Under the pieces are notes generated by a model. It did no database searches, had not been told where the DNA came from, and saw nothing but the letters and a program-made list of their open reading frames with translations. Shown here piece after piece: positions 24,535-35,739 of a stretch of 64,000 nt of DNA; position 1 is the stretch's first letter, and each line of letters begins with the position of its first letter. The translations under genes were made by a program, and so were the position numbers. The stretch comes from Cristatella mucedo (taxonomy: Eukaryota; Bryozoa; Phylactolaemata; Cristatellidae): NCBI GenBank assembly GCA_009760855.2, contig WPIO01000070.1, positions 293,001-357,000 of the forward strand, in the 5' to 3' direction.

Positions 24535-25488
24535 GAAACTTACTAGTTATGGGCAAACCTAGTGTTATTCAGAAATTGGAAAGGCTGACTTTCAAAATTG
24601 GCTCTGCCAGCATATCTCCAGTTGCATCAGCTCGAAATCTAGGTGTCATATTCCAAAGCGACCTCTCGTTAGACGACCACATCAGCTCCACAGTCAAATC
24701 AGCCTATTTTCAGCTTCATAAAATTGCTAAAATTAGGGCTTGTTTAGATAAGGATACCACGTCCAAGTTGGTCCATGCATTCGTGACATCTCGTCTCGAC
24801 TTCTGCAACTCACTGCTTACTGGCCTACCAGCATGTGCGATCAGGCGATTGCAGCTGGTGCAAAACTCTGCAGCTAGGCTTGTCTGTCGTGAGCGGCGCA
24901 GTTGCCACATTACTCCACTTCTCGCCGACCTGCACTGGTTACCAGTCAAGCAACGTATTGACTTCAAGGTTTTGTCGCTCACTTTTAGGTCTCTTCATTC
25001 TATGGCTCCAGCCTATCTTTCAGATATACTACCCCATCAGGCAAAGCATCGTACCACTCGCTTTTCGGAATCCAACAGTCTAGAAATACCTCGTACAAAC
25101 CTTATATCCTTTGGAGACCGTGCATTTAGCTCGTATGCTCCCACAGCCTGGAACTCCCTCCCGACCTGCATCAGAACATCCCCTGACCTGACCACATTTA
25201 AAAGAAACTTAAAAACATACCTATTTAGGACAGCATTTAGTGGGTCCTTGTGATTCGTCCTCGATGTGCTTATGCGTGCTGACACTGTTCATGCTGCCAC
25301 TAACCACATTTGCATGCTGACCCAGTGCATGTAACCCCTAACCATGTTATTCATTTTGTTTGTTTTTCAAGCATGATTTTACTTACTATTCTATTGCGAA
25401 TCACTTTGCAGCAAATGTAAAGCGCCTAGAAAGAGATTAAGTTCTCTGAGGGCGCTTTATCAAGTGCAATATTATTATTATTAACTCA
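24525..25488 (+). mobile_element. LINE-A (CR1/L2-like non-LTR retrotransposon), best-preserved 3' half
   Basis: An open frame from 24519 to 25253 covers the C-terminal end of ORF2. It shows NLGVIFQSDLSLDDHIS, then LVHAFVTSRLDFCNSLLTGL, RLQLVQNSAARLVCRERR, HITPLLADLHWLPVKQRIDF, then FSSYAPTAWNSLPTCIR and a final FKRNLKTYLFRTAFSGSL stop. This order is characteristic of CR1/L2-superfamily reverse transcriptases. A 3'UTR of about 230 bases follows, ending AAGCGCCTAGAAAGAG, TTAAGTTCTCTGAGGGCGC and an ATT microsatellite. The N-terminal endonuclease and most of the polymerase are missing (5' truncation). The 3' end is nearly identical to the inverted copy at 53.3 kb, so the family was active recently. 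Confidence 0.92.
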
Positions 25489-25818
25489 CCCCCCCCCGAC
25501 TTGCGTCACATCTCCTGACTTGACCACATTTAAAAAGAAACTACAAACACATCTATTTATCACAGCATTTAGTGGACCCCTGTGATTTGTCCTTTATGTA
25601 CTTATGCATGCTGACACTGTGCATGCTGACACTGTGCATGCTGCCAGTAACCATACTTGCATGCTGTCCCTGTGCATGTCACACCTAACCATGCTATTAT
25701 TGTCATTTATTGAGCATGCTACCACTAACCATTCGATCATAGTTCCTTTGCAGCAAATGTGAAGTGCCTAGAAAGAGATTAAGTTCTCTGAGCGAACTAT
25801 ACGAATGTTTTATTATTA
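25489..25818 (+). mobile_element. LINE-A 3' end, third tandem copy
   Basis: Starts at AACTCACCCC, within the coding end, directly after the ATT tail of the previous copy. It runs through FKKKLQTHLF-like coding and the 3'UTR to a new ATT tail near 25815. Part of the 3'UTR is duplicated (GCATGCTGACACTGTGCATG). Confidence 0.85.
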
Positions 25819-27083
25819 TAAAATTACATAGGTTGTTTATGGCATTCAAAACGTCACCGGAAGCATTTGCTATTCCGATTGAAAGCAATATCTAGTGTAA
25901 GGTTGTATACCAGAACTCCTCCGGGTGCTCACAAGCCAGAGCAATCGCCAGGAGATTAGAACGATGGGACTCCGTGGCGTTAGTCGTTGCAAACATGCAC
26001 GTCTGCTTTCTACAAGGTTGCTTGTGTACAGCTGTGCCTAGAAGAGAGATCGGTTCTTACTTTTTTGGATTGCTTTATAGTTAGCAATTGTTCTGCTAAC
26101 ATGCCGATTGAAGTTCCATCGATTGCTCACCTTCCAGTGGTTCATGCGACTGGCATAAGAGAGGTCATGGGCGATTTTTGGGATCGTGAAAGCTTTTGTT
26201 GACCCCATAACTATGCACAAGCTTCTTGCTCCGACGACCTTGCACTGGCCATGAGGTACATGTTCACTCCCACTGTCACTGCTTTCAGAAACCCCTGCAT
26301 TTATTTGCTCTGCAGCATAGCGTACTTATGGAACATAGTGTGGGCATGGGGAAAGGTACGATTGCATAATTCAAGGGATGAAATACGAATCAAAAATGGA
26401 TGTCACGGGCTAAGCAAAACGTCATCAAAGTACCCACATGCCGGGACTGGCTGATCCTAAAGTATACCGAGGCTTTCTCTGGGTCCCATCTGAATCTGCC
26501 ACTCACAAAAACAGCATCAATCACACAAGCAACTAGTTGTGCGATAGCTGAGTAGAGACCAGAGCACACCAGGGAGCTGCTACTGTACTCTTTGAGGCTT
26601 GTCACTCTGCTTCAGATCAACAGATCAACCCAGACTTAAATAGGACGCGGCTACCGAAGGCAAGCGAGCAAGATTCGAGCTCCTACGCAGCAGCAGGCAA
26701 TGAAACAGTATGCCAAGCCAGCCTTGTGCTTGCGGGAGGGCTTGATCTGCATGCACGGCTGGAGCTAATATGGTCTAGGATACCCAAAGTGAGCTGAGAC
26801 CCAACTTCCATTCCGAAAACAAAAACGTGCAACCACAGAATATTGTAAGTGTGGAAGCACTCGGTACGGCAATCGCTCAGCCTTTTGCCCTCTCTAATAT
26901 CTCCACCGTCTTTAGTATTTTGTTATTGCCATAGCCTCCACCAATAACCCCACATTTACAGTATCGCCACCATTTCCAATCGTCACTAATAATGCAATCA
27001 CTTTACTTATTATTAGGATCATTGTCAGCCTCATTATGATCACTGCTATCATTCTCACCACTGCTCCTGTCACCAAATCTGAC
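25819..27083. other. Intergenic DNA; nothing recognised
   Basis: Short frames only, with no recognisable domain. Confidence 0.5.
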
Positions 27084-27322
27084 ACCTGCAGTGTGTGGCA
27101 TGGACAGGACAATGCTGGCTCAAGTGGCACTCGTGTGGCAATTACAGAGTGCGGCATGGATACGACAATGCTGGCCCAAGTGGCAATCCAGTGGCACCAA
27201 CAGTGTGTGCCACGGATATGACAATGCTGGCCTAAGTGCCAATCCTGTGGCACCTACAGTGTGTGGCATGGATTTGACAATGCTGGCCAAAAAGGTAATC
27301 CCCTGGCACCTACAACCATGAA
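27084..27322. repeat. 56-bp tandem repeat, about four units
   Basis: Units start GACAATGCTGGC at 27108, 27164, 27220 and 27276, a constant 56-base spacing. They share GTGTGTGGCATGGAT. A partial unit lies before the first. Confidence 0.88.
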
Positions 27323-27889
27323 CATGACTTGTGCTGGCACTATTTTTGCCACTGCCGGGGCTGCGAGGGAGGTGGTTGCACCGCTGACGAACCTACTGGA
27401 TGCGTGGGGGAGGGGACCGCGGAAAAGCTCTTCAGTTCATAGAAATTGAAAAGCGGTCACCTGCATCCGATACTGAGAAGTCCTGCTGAATCCGAGAGTA
27501 GGATCATTTGCATTTTCTAAGAATAGTCTGGTCCGACCGATTTGCAATTGTTTCTCGAGAAAAGGGCAGCAAAAGCCCTTCGGGCAGTAGAATAACTGCA
27601 ATTGCATCGCTGTCCCTTCTGCACAAGCAGTACGTAAGCAGTCGGCTTGCAAGCAGGCACCGAGAGATTTGCAAGTGGGCAACTTAAAGCCGGAGCACGT
27701 CGAATCCAAACATGCTCTCTGCATACTATCCTTAGTTCCTGTACCACCTTCAGACTGTACGAAGCCCTTCGAAGACCAGGACTGCCTACGAGACTAGCAT
27801 TCGAGGGCTTATGCAAGTCGAACCAATCCATCCTATCTAGACCAAGACTAGCTTCTCTGTGAACATAGTTTCCCGCGTCTGTCATCACC

Positions 27890-28000
27890 TGCATAGACTT
27901 AGTGCCATTTAAGTCTCAACTAAAGATGCACCTCTTCCTTTCAGCATTCCTTGCACCCCAGTGAACTTGTCCTGTTTTTGTTTCTGCTTGCTTGGCACAC
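27890..28000 (+). pseudogene. LINE ORF2 C-terminal end, divergent family
   Basis: VPFKSQLKMHLFLSAFL ending in a stop near 27963 matches the usual FK..LKT.LF..AF end of CR1/L2 ORF2. The 3'UTR differs from LINE-A and LINE-B, so it may be a third family. Confidence 0.5.
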
Positions 28001-28119
28001 TTACCTGGACATGATTCAGTCGGTGCAAGTTACTAATTCCTTGTTTGTTAGGTACTAAGAGTCTCACAACCGGAGGCCGCTGGTGTCTTTTGGTATGCTC
28101 ACGCATGCTGGTTTAAGGT

Positions 28120-28198
28120 GACAATAATAATAACAACAATAATACATTTGATATAGCACCCTCAGAGAACTCAATATCTTTCTAGGCACTTGATGGAG
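28120..28198 (-). mobile_element. LINE-A tail
   Basis: AATAATACATTTGATATAGC, CTCAGAGAACTCAATATC, TTTCTAGGCACTT. Confidence 0.78.
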
Positions 28199-28710
28199 AT
28201 TTAGTTATCTAATGGTGCTATAAAAAAACGAACGACTTACTATCATTATTATTCTTACTGTTGTTGAATCATAGATTAACAATCCAAAAATGCCGAGGTC
28301 GACAACCAAACATCTCATTAACCACTCTCAGATTAGCATCAAACCTACGATCCTCGTGACGACGTTTCAAGATTTTAGGTTCGCTGTAAGCAAGTCGGAC
28401 AAGACCAGGGAGTCTGTCACGACTGTGACTAGCATCCCGACAGGATTCTTTGCCCTCTTTTCCGACCTCGACCTCAACAATGTCCATCTTCAAGTTCTGA
28501 CCCCATGTCAAAGTACATCATGTCAATGTACATCATCTCCCAATCAACCGGGTAAACAGACTAAAAGCCCTCAAGACTCCATATATACAGTAAGTTTTTT
28601 TCCCCGGAGATCCCTAGATTCTCTGTGGCTCTCCAGAAATAGGTAAAAGAAAAATAAATATTGCTATGCCCTTAGGTTGTTTGACAACATTATTCAACAG
28701 GCTATTGTTA

Positions 28711-28990
28711 GGCTATTTACTATAATATCATGCCAGACAAGGAGAGCTTGTTTTGAAACTTATTCCACCCGGCCTCTCCCCTGCCAATCCATGAAAAAGA
28801 CACTTTCATGGGCAGAGTCTTCCTGCTAGTTCTGCTTGATCTGTCCAACATCGGTTGAGACCATTGATCGCCAAGTCCTTCTTGAGCCCCTAGCATCTCG
28901 TCCAGACATCACCGGCATTAACCTGCACTAATTTAAGCCAAGTCTTGTTGGGAAACTTCAGAGAAGAGACGTTAATTGCCAAAGGCCGTC
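28711..28990 (+). pseudogene. LINE reverse transcriptase core fragment, part 1
   Basis: Decayed plus-strand coding resembles the RT core of CR1/L2 elements: LLVLLDLS followed by frames matching IDHQVLLEPLASRPDITGI. It is continued after the SINE-1 and TA insertion at 29224. Several stops and shifts. Confidence 0.55.
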
Positions 28991-29024
28991 CATTAAGCTT
29001 TCAAAGTATGGGATATCGAGCTGG

Positions 29025-29149
29025 TTTGGCCCAGTGGTTAAGGTGCTCGCCCCGACCAATGTCTGGCCGAGGTCGTGGGCTCGAGCCCTGTGGCATATGT
29101 GAAGCACCTGAATACAGATTAAGTTCTCTTAGGGTGCTATATAAATGAA

Positions 29150-29150
<1 letters not shown>
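29025..29150 (+). mobile_element. SINE-1 inserted in a LINE
   Basis: Complete: GAGCTGGTTTGGCCCAGTGG, GGTGCTCGCCCCGACC, GAGGTCGTGGGCTCGAGCCC, AGATTAAGTTCTCTTAGGGT GCTATATAAATGAAC, followed at once by a TA microsatellite. It splits LINE reverse transcriptase coding. Confidence 0.9.

Positions 29151-29152
<2 letters not shown>

Positions 29153-29223
<71 letters not shown>
29153..29223. repeat. TA microsatellite
   Basis: About 35 TA units directly after the 3' end of SINE-1, probably grown from its AT-rich tail. Confidence 0.95.
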
Positions 29224-29225
<2 letters not shown>

Positions 29226-29330
29226 CCCAGGGAGGGAGATCTGTTCTTGGTCCATTCCTCCTCCTCACACTAAACCTAAGCCTAACCTTGAATAAAGAGA
29301 GAGGGGCCACTGTGTACCACCGGCTTTCAT
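29224..29330 (+). pseudogene. LINE reverse transcriptase core fragment, part 2
   Basis: The segment SVLGPFLLLTLNLSLTL fits the conserved QGSVLGPLLF motif, which in this family lies soon after the sequence seen before the interruption. This makes it the right-hand half of a LINE split by a SINE-1 insertion. Confidence 0.5.
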
Positions 29331-29539
29331 GTGACTTCAGCTCCGAAGCTCCCAACACGGCGGCCGGAGCTTCATTGTGCTCTTGCCGAACGCCTTCTAT
29401 AGCTCCTACGGTCGGCAGCCTCACGCAGACCACTATCACTGCCGACCTCTGGCTGGCATCGGCAGCGATAGCGGCTGCCTGCCCACTCGAGCCACTCGGT
29501 GGCAACTGCAGCCTCTGGATCGAGTCTGCTCCGTGACGA

Positions 29540-29672
29540 GCAAGGAGGAGGAGGAGGAGGAGGAGGAGGAGAAGGAGGCTCAGTCACCACCGCTGCTTGC
29601 TTGCATGCTTGCCTGACTATCGCTGCATATGGTGCTGCTGCTGGACCTACCCCCCCCCCCCCCCCCCCCGTT
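29540..29672. repeat. GGA repeat and C homopolymer
   Basis: A GGA run (29543-29575) and a C run of about 20 (29650-29669) in otherwise unassigned sequence. Confidence 0.85.
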
Positions 29673-32439
29673 CCGCCCCCACTCGTATGAGTGCTGCTGA
29701 GTCGTGACAGACAGCAAGTCGGGAAGGGGGGGGGCAACAGTTGAAGTCAGCAAAGAAGCAGCGGCTGCTTCGAGACGGGACGGCCACGTGGTGCGAGCAC
29801 GTGCCGTGGCCTACCACGCTCCCATAAAAGCCTGCAGGGGCTGGCTTTAGCTGCGGCCCTTCTGATATCACTTCTGACATCACCTCGGCACTGGGACTGG
29901 GAGTCGGCCATAATAATGAGACGAATGCCGGCGTTAACCGGGTTCAGAAGCAGTAGACGATCGGCGGCATCAGCACGAACAATATCTGTTGCCGAATAAT
30001 ACTGGCCAGGTGACAGTGGTGATCCTATTCATTAAGGCCTTTTTCGTGGGCCTCGTAAGATTAAATGCATAAGTAATAGCAAGACCCGCACAGTAACCGA
30101 GCCAGCAGGCAAGTGCCAGACACAGGCAGCCATGTTAGTCGCTAACAAACGCCACAGGTGGCCAATATCACACATGGGCAGCCGCGTTAGACTTGGTAAA
30201 CATAAGACAGGAGCTGCTGCCACTAAGCCTATTCGAAGCCTGTCGGTTGTTGATGGTCAACGTTCAAACCAGGAGTGCCTCAGTCAAGGGTCTATGGCCT
30301 CGGCAGCCAACGCAATTTGCATGTGACCGCCCTTTACCCGGCTTGTTGCCCTGTTGTTCTCGATGGTACCAGCTTCTACACGATCGCTATCTGTCACCAT
30401 ATAACGCTATCGAAGCAACCTGTCCAGCCTGCATTCGGAAAAAGGTTCAAGCCATCCTGGCCCATCCTTCGAGCCTAACGAGGACATTTCGCCCGACATG
30501 CCCCATCAGCATTTTAACGATTGGCTGCTTCTGGCAAGGTTAAGGTCTTGCCCCCTCCTTGGCTTGCTTCTGGCTGGCTGCACTAATCCTCTCTGCCTAT
30601 CCAGCTCCCTGTACGCCTGCCATGTCCCCCCCCCCCCGGCACACGCCTCTCTCGTCCTCCTGCCCACCCTCTCCTGCACCCTCTCCTGCACCCCAGTGCA
30701 CCCCTTCTGTCCTCCCCGCAGGGAGTTCTTCCCTTCCTCGTGGCCCTTTGCCTTTCTCTTACCCTCTTCACCTCGGTCTCCAAGCAACTGCCAACTGCAC
30801 CTTAGCAGGAGGCAGCCAATCGTAGAGCCGCCTTGCTCTGCCGCATGAGACCATTTGGCATGCTGACCCTGTGCATGTCACTCCTAACCATATTATTCAT
30901 TGTGTTTGTTTTTCAAGCATGATTTTACTTACCATTCAATTGCATTTCACTTTGCAGCAAATGTAAGGCGCCTAGAAAGAGATTAAGTCCTCTGAGGGTG
31001 CTGTATCAAGTACATTATTATTATTACTATTATTATGAGAAAGATGGCTTCGACAGGTATGAACCAGCTGCGCTTTGACGGTCCGCGAGAACATACGGAA
31101 GATTTGCCCCATTAGGACTTTTCTATTCCTCAGTTCTTCAAATCACGAACCCACCTGAAGGCGGCCACGGAGACAGTATAATACAGGTACGTCTACACCC
31201 GTCAGGCCACTGCCTCGATCTGCTCACTGCTACTTACAATGCCTTCTGTGTCTATCCAGCGGCACATTCCTACCCTCTCTCTGCCAAAAACCAGCAAGCA
31301 GCCCTGCTGTTTGTCACCAGTGGAACCGGCCAATCATATCCGGCTTATGTCGATTGCCACCAACCGAAGGCTCGTAGCCACTGACCTTACATAGGTCGTA
31401 GCTCTGTAGCCAGGTATTGCCTCAGGAGGACTTTCTGACTTTCCGTGGGCTGATTCTTGATCTTGCATAAATCAGCCCAGCATATCGTGGCTTGCCGCCC
31501 TGGTTAAGAGGGCTACAGCACGGGCGGCCCCACCCCCTTAACAGCTGCAGCAGCATCCGACGGCTCCAAGGAGGAGGCATCGCATCGCTCAGCACGTTAC
31601 TGGAGTGGAGGGGAGAGGGGAGGCAGCGATTCGCACCCCTCCCCAACACCACCACCTGCCACCCGCCCTGCAGGTGCTGGTTGCTCGATCGCTTCGACTG
31701 GGCTTGCTACTCTGCCGGCTCCAAGTGCCCTGGAGCTGAGACCTCATTTCTATACCGCCATAGAGTCTTAACGCTTCAGGCACTGCCCACCACATCCCAC
31801 CGCCCGTGCGCGAGATCGTAGCTTCGGTGTGAGGTGGCCTAGCATGTGAGGGGCTGACTCGGCCTCGGCCTCGATGAGCCGGACGGACTAGTGTGGCAAG
31901 TGATAGCACTCTTATTAGGCACTTCTCTTGAAGCCCCGGCTGATGGAAACTTGGAGAATGCGTTTCCTGCACAGTTGGGGTTCGTACGATGCAAACGACT
32001 GTCGATCGAGGTGGTAAGATAATAGCTGCCTAATCAGCTTAATCCATGTCAGGTATATGTACACCTCCTTGCACGGCACGTCGCCGGCAGCAGCCGATGA
32101 CACTTAAAGTGTGGTCAACCTAAAGCCTCGTGGCTGGGCTTAGGCAGAAGGCAGGCAGGGCCGGACCGGACACGGGGACCGAGGCAGTGGGGCCCTGGGC
32201 TGCTGTGGGGGGTGAGGGAGCAATGAACGGCTGGGATGAGTGGAAGACTTCCGAGGAAATAAGGAAGCTGGGAACTCTCGAGGATCGCTGGCGGCAGGCA
32301 ACCAGCCAGGCGACCGGCAGCGGTGGAGGCTCAGGCAAGCCGGCCGGTCGCTGGTGACTGAACTGGATGGAGGATAGTGAATCCGGATGGCGAGCGTTCG
32401 TGAGCTGGCAAGCTCGTCAGGCTGCTGCCCAAGACCCGT
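29673..32439. other. Intergenic DNA; one LINE-A tail, otherwise nothing recognised
   Basis: C-rich runs near 30630. Frames of 100-260 codons are compositional and overlap on both strands. Confidence 0.45.
30846..31036 (+). mobile_element. LINE-A 3'UTR and tail
   Basis: Starts at TTTGGCATGCTGACCCTGTG and ends AGCGCC-like hairpin sequence plus ATT tail. It lacks coding sequence. Confidence 0.88.
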
Positions 32440-32924
32440 GTCACGATCGTCGCATCCTGGCGTCAGCTGCGGCAGGTCTCCGCCCGCGAGGCGGTTGACT
32501 GCCCGCGAGGCGGTTGACTGCGTGCGATAGCAATCTCGCAGGGAACAAGCCAGGGTTTCGCTCGGCGGCCGGGACAGCGGCGGCTGCGCGGCATTCAGCA
32601 GCAGAGAGGTAATTACGTGGGCCTCCGGCGGTTCCGCAGACGTTAAGAGTGACAACCTTTGAGCCGCCGGCCTGAGAAGTGGGATGCTCTTCGAGCACGA
32701 ACCGATACAGAACGCTGTGGAATGCGATCGGCCAGCTGCAGCGCCGACACGCGGCTCCGCGGCGTGCGCCGACCGTCCGCCGCCGACGGACGGCGCACGC
32801 CGCCGCCGCCTCTCATCGCCTAGCGCCCGCTCGTGCGGCTTTTTATCGGCCGCCGGCGCCGCCGCAGCCTCGGATTGCGCCCTAACGAGCTGTCGGCGCC
32901 GGCACGATAACGCGGCCACCGCAG

Positions 32925-32975
32925 CGGCCCGGCCCGGTCGTCAGGCCGCAGCGGCCCGACGACCGGGCCGGGCCG
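32925..32975. repeat. 51-nt near-perfect hairpin
   Basis: Arms 32925-32942 and 32958-32975 are perfect 18-bp complements (GGCCCGGCCCGGTCGTC and its inverse). The loop itself contains GGCCG CAG CGGCC, extending the stem past one mismatch. Confidence 0.88.
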
Positions 32976-32984
32976 TCCGGTTGC

Positions 32985-33015
<31 letters not shown>

Positions 33016-33123
33016 CGGAGGTGGAGTCTCTGACGGGAGAGGTGGAGTCGCTGGCGGGAGCGCAGACGCTGCCGAAATGGAAGTTATCCGCCGCCACACG
33101 AAAGGCTTCGCTGGCCGCTCTCG

Positions 33124-33170
33124 CTGGTCGCTCGCGCCGCCTGCTCGCAGCAGGCGGCGCGAGCGACCAG
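33124..33170. repeat. Perfect 22-bp hairpin with 3-nt loop
   Basis: The left arm 33124-33145 (CTGGTCGCTCGCGCCGCCTG CT) and right arm 33149-33170 are exact inverse complements around CGC. Confidence 0.93.
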
Positions 33171-33366
33171 CAGTGCGGGCCGTCAAGAGCGCGGAGCGTC
33201 CCCCCCACCCGCAGAAGAGCCGGCCGGCTTCTACCGCATGCGCGTGCCCTCCCGCTCCTCCGCTCCACCTCGGGGCGGCGCCTGGGGCAAGGCGAAGGTG
33301 GCGAGCGGCAGCGCGAGACCAGCGTCGAGAATCGGCGACGTGGGCGCCGAGCACCAAACCGAGGGG

Positions 33367-33443
<77 letters not shown>
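33367..33443. repeat. GA microsatellite
   Basis: A GA run with one AAAG interruption near its right end. Confidence 0.95.
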
Positions 33444-34129
33444 TGGGTCGGGCGGCGGGCGACCTTGGCCGCACCCTTACTCGTTTCCGGCGCCCAGGGG
33501 CAGGGAATCGCGGTCGGATCCGCCGCAGCAGTCGCCTGCGGCGGCCGCAAGCGTGCAAGGTACCTCGTCTGGACGTCGGTCGAGCCGATGCGCACGCGCG
33601 CCAAGCTGGATCCAACGGAGAGGACGGACGGGCGGACGGACGGCGCAGCGGCGTAGTCCACCCGAGTGCTCGCCGATTTCAGCGAAAGGTCGCGCTCGTC
33701 GGTCGTCGTCGCACGGGTTCGGGCGCTGACCGAGAAGGTCCGAGCCGGCCTGGCCCGACGTCGTGCAGAGCCGGGTCGCTTGCGATTGGCTCGAGGGGCG
33801 AGCCACTGACCAATGGTGATGCCGGAAGGTGCTGCCGCTAAGGTCAAGGCTGTCGCGCCGCCGGGCGCGCCTGGGCAGGGGGTCTCGCTGCGAGCAGGCA
33901 ATCGCCGGTCCCGACGCTGGCTGTCCGTCCGCGAGCGAGCGCAGCCGCCGCTGGTGTGAGCCGTCGGTGAGAACTCTCCCGCGACCTTTCGCCCGACTGC
34001 TTGCCGCCGCTCCCGCAGCGACACGATGTCAAGTGTCGGGGTCGCCCTGCACAGCCGCTAGCTACGCTGGGCCGCCTGTAAAGGTCAGCCCAATATAGGG
34101 CTGGTCATGTGACCCGAACCCCCCACCTA

Positions 34130-34703
34130 TACACTTCCTGCCGTATCCGTCCGCTTGCTCGGCCATCCACCGATCCGAAATATTTCCTACTCAGACTTCT
34201 TACCACGCCTCCCGCTCTTCTGACTCAAGACGCTAAGCGGTGCCCCTAAACAAACTCAAATCCATTTTAGACTGCGCCTTCAGCTCGTAGGTTCCCAAAG
34301 CGTGGAACTACTCCAGACTGACATTACAGCATCTTTCGGCTGGACGATATTTAAAAAGAAGCCAACCCCCCCCCCGTTGTGCAAAGTATGTGAGCCCATC
34401 CACATACATTGCTTTTGTGTGCTTATGCATTCCTAAATAGCGTTTAGCCCAGCGGTTAAGGTGCTCGCCTCAGCCGAGGTCAAGGTGAATGTATTTGATG
34501 ACCTAGGTCGTGAATTCGGGCCCTCCGACATACGTTAAGCGCCTGATTTGAGAAGAAGTCCTCGTAGGGTGCCGTACAAATGAGTTTTGTTGATTTTTAT
34601 TAATAGTGCATGTTATTGCTAACCAAAGACACGCTTCCTTACTAGAATACATGAAAAGCGCCTAGACAGAAATTTAGTTTTCTTTAGGGGCGATACAAAT
34701 ATT

Positions 34704-34734
<31 letters not shown>

Positions 34735-34740
34735 CATTGT
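34130..34740 (+). pseudogene. LINE-A-like 3' end, split by a SINE-1
   Basis: Coding remnants (VPKAWNYSR, GRYLKRSQ) run to about 34370. The 3'UTR is interrupted by a SINE-1 at 34440-34588 and resumes to GAAAAGCGCCTAGACAGAAA and an ATT tail near 34733. The copy is diverged from the main LINE-A set. Confidence 0.7.
34440..34588 (+). mobile_element. SINE-1, insert-bearing subfamily, inside LINE 3'UTR
   Basis: GCCCAGCGGTTAAGGTGCTC, insert AAGGTGAATGTATTTGATGA, box B decayed (GAATTCGGGCCC), tail GTAGGGTGCCGTACAAATGA. Confidence 0.75.
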
Positions 34741-35739
34741 TGCTACACAAAAGATAATCCCAACATTATTAATATATCGTGATATAAAGGAGGCGGTACT
34801 ATCGAAACTACGGCTGTCGGTTCAGCGGCATCCACTTTCAGAGTAACGTCGGAATGCACAGTTGTAGAAGGAAGACATTACCCTCAGCTGCTCAGCCGCT
34901 ACTGCTACTGCCTCTTCGCGAGCTCGCTCCCAGCCTGTCGCTCGCTCTCTGCATCGACTTCAGCGATAGAATTAGCCCCGCCACCGCGACCTCTCCGCAC
35001 CCTGAGCTAACGTTCGCCGATGATGGACCGTCGCTGCAGTCGACCACTGGGCAGCGAGCCGCCTCGCTGCTTTTTCGGCGGCGGCGGCGGCGGAGCGCAG
35101 CGTGGGGTCAGCTCCCGCACTTCGGCTTCCTCCTGCACGGCCGGCCGACCTATGTTTAGAGGCTGTGTAAACAAATCTCGGAGATCCGGCGGCCAGCCGG
35201 CTATAAGCCGGTAGCTGCCAAACAGGCGTGCCGCGTCCAGACGACGCGACGCCAGCGGCGGGAGCTTCGGACGGGACGCCGGTGAGCGGCCGACGCCGAG
35301 CGAAGCTGAACTAGCTGAAGGCGCCGCCGCCGCTGAGCGCCTCAGCCGCGACGCGTTCACTCGGGTGCCTCGAGGGCGCCGGCAGCCAGGCGGGCCTTGC
35401 TGCCGGCGCGCGGGCGGCAAGAGAAGCCCGTCTGCGCAGCAGCCCCTCAGGCGCTCGACTCGAGCGTCGTGCTGCAGCGCGCGAGCACCCACCGCTGCCG
35501 CCGCCCCCTCCGGCGCGCCCTGGGGGCGGGGTAGGGGTTTGGGAACGGGGGGGGGGTGGAGGCGGCAACGAACTCCCAGCAGCGACGCTCCGAAGTAGTT
35601 GGAAACTGCAGCAGCAGCCATCGGGTCCGAACCAACGCAAAACCTGGATTGGATGGGTTCGTGGGTGGGGGGAGTGGGATTAATGTGAACAGTTCGGCGG
35701 CCCGACCCTTTCCCCTCGACGTGCGGTCGGACTGCTGGA
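34741..35739. other. GC-rich unique segment; no gene recognised
   Basis: Contains GGC repeats near 35080, CGCCGC runs and a G-rich stretch at 35520-35560. Frames are open by composition. Confidence 0.45.

Larger units (their letters stand above)
32440..34085. other. Second CpG-rich domain; no gene recognised
   Basis: CpG-rich DNA with a 19-bp duplication (GCGAGGCGGTTGACTG, 32485-32521), two long hairpins, a CTG repeat (32985-33015) and a GA tract (33367-33443). The long frames on both strands follow from composition. A CpG-island promoter is possible but unsupported by coding homology. Confidence 0.5.

Noticed and set aside
32684-34024. Overlapping 380-385-codon frames on both strands
   Set aside because: They arise from stop-poor CpG-rich DNA and a GA tract; both strands are open at once and neither shows homology.
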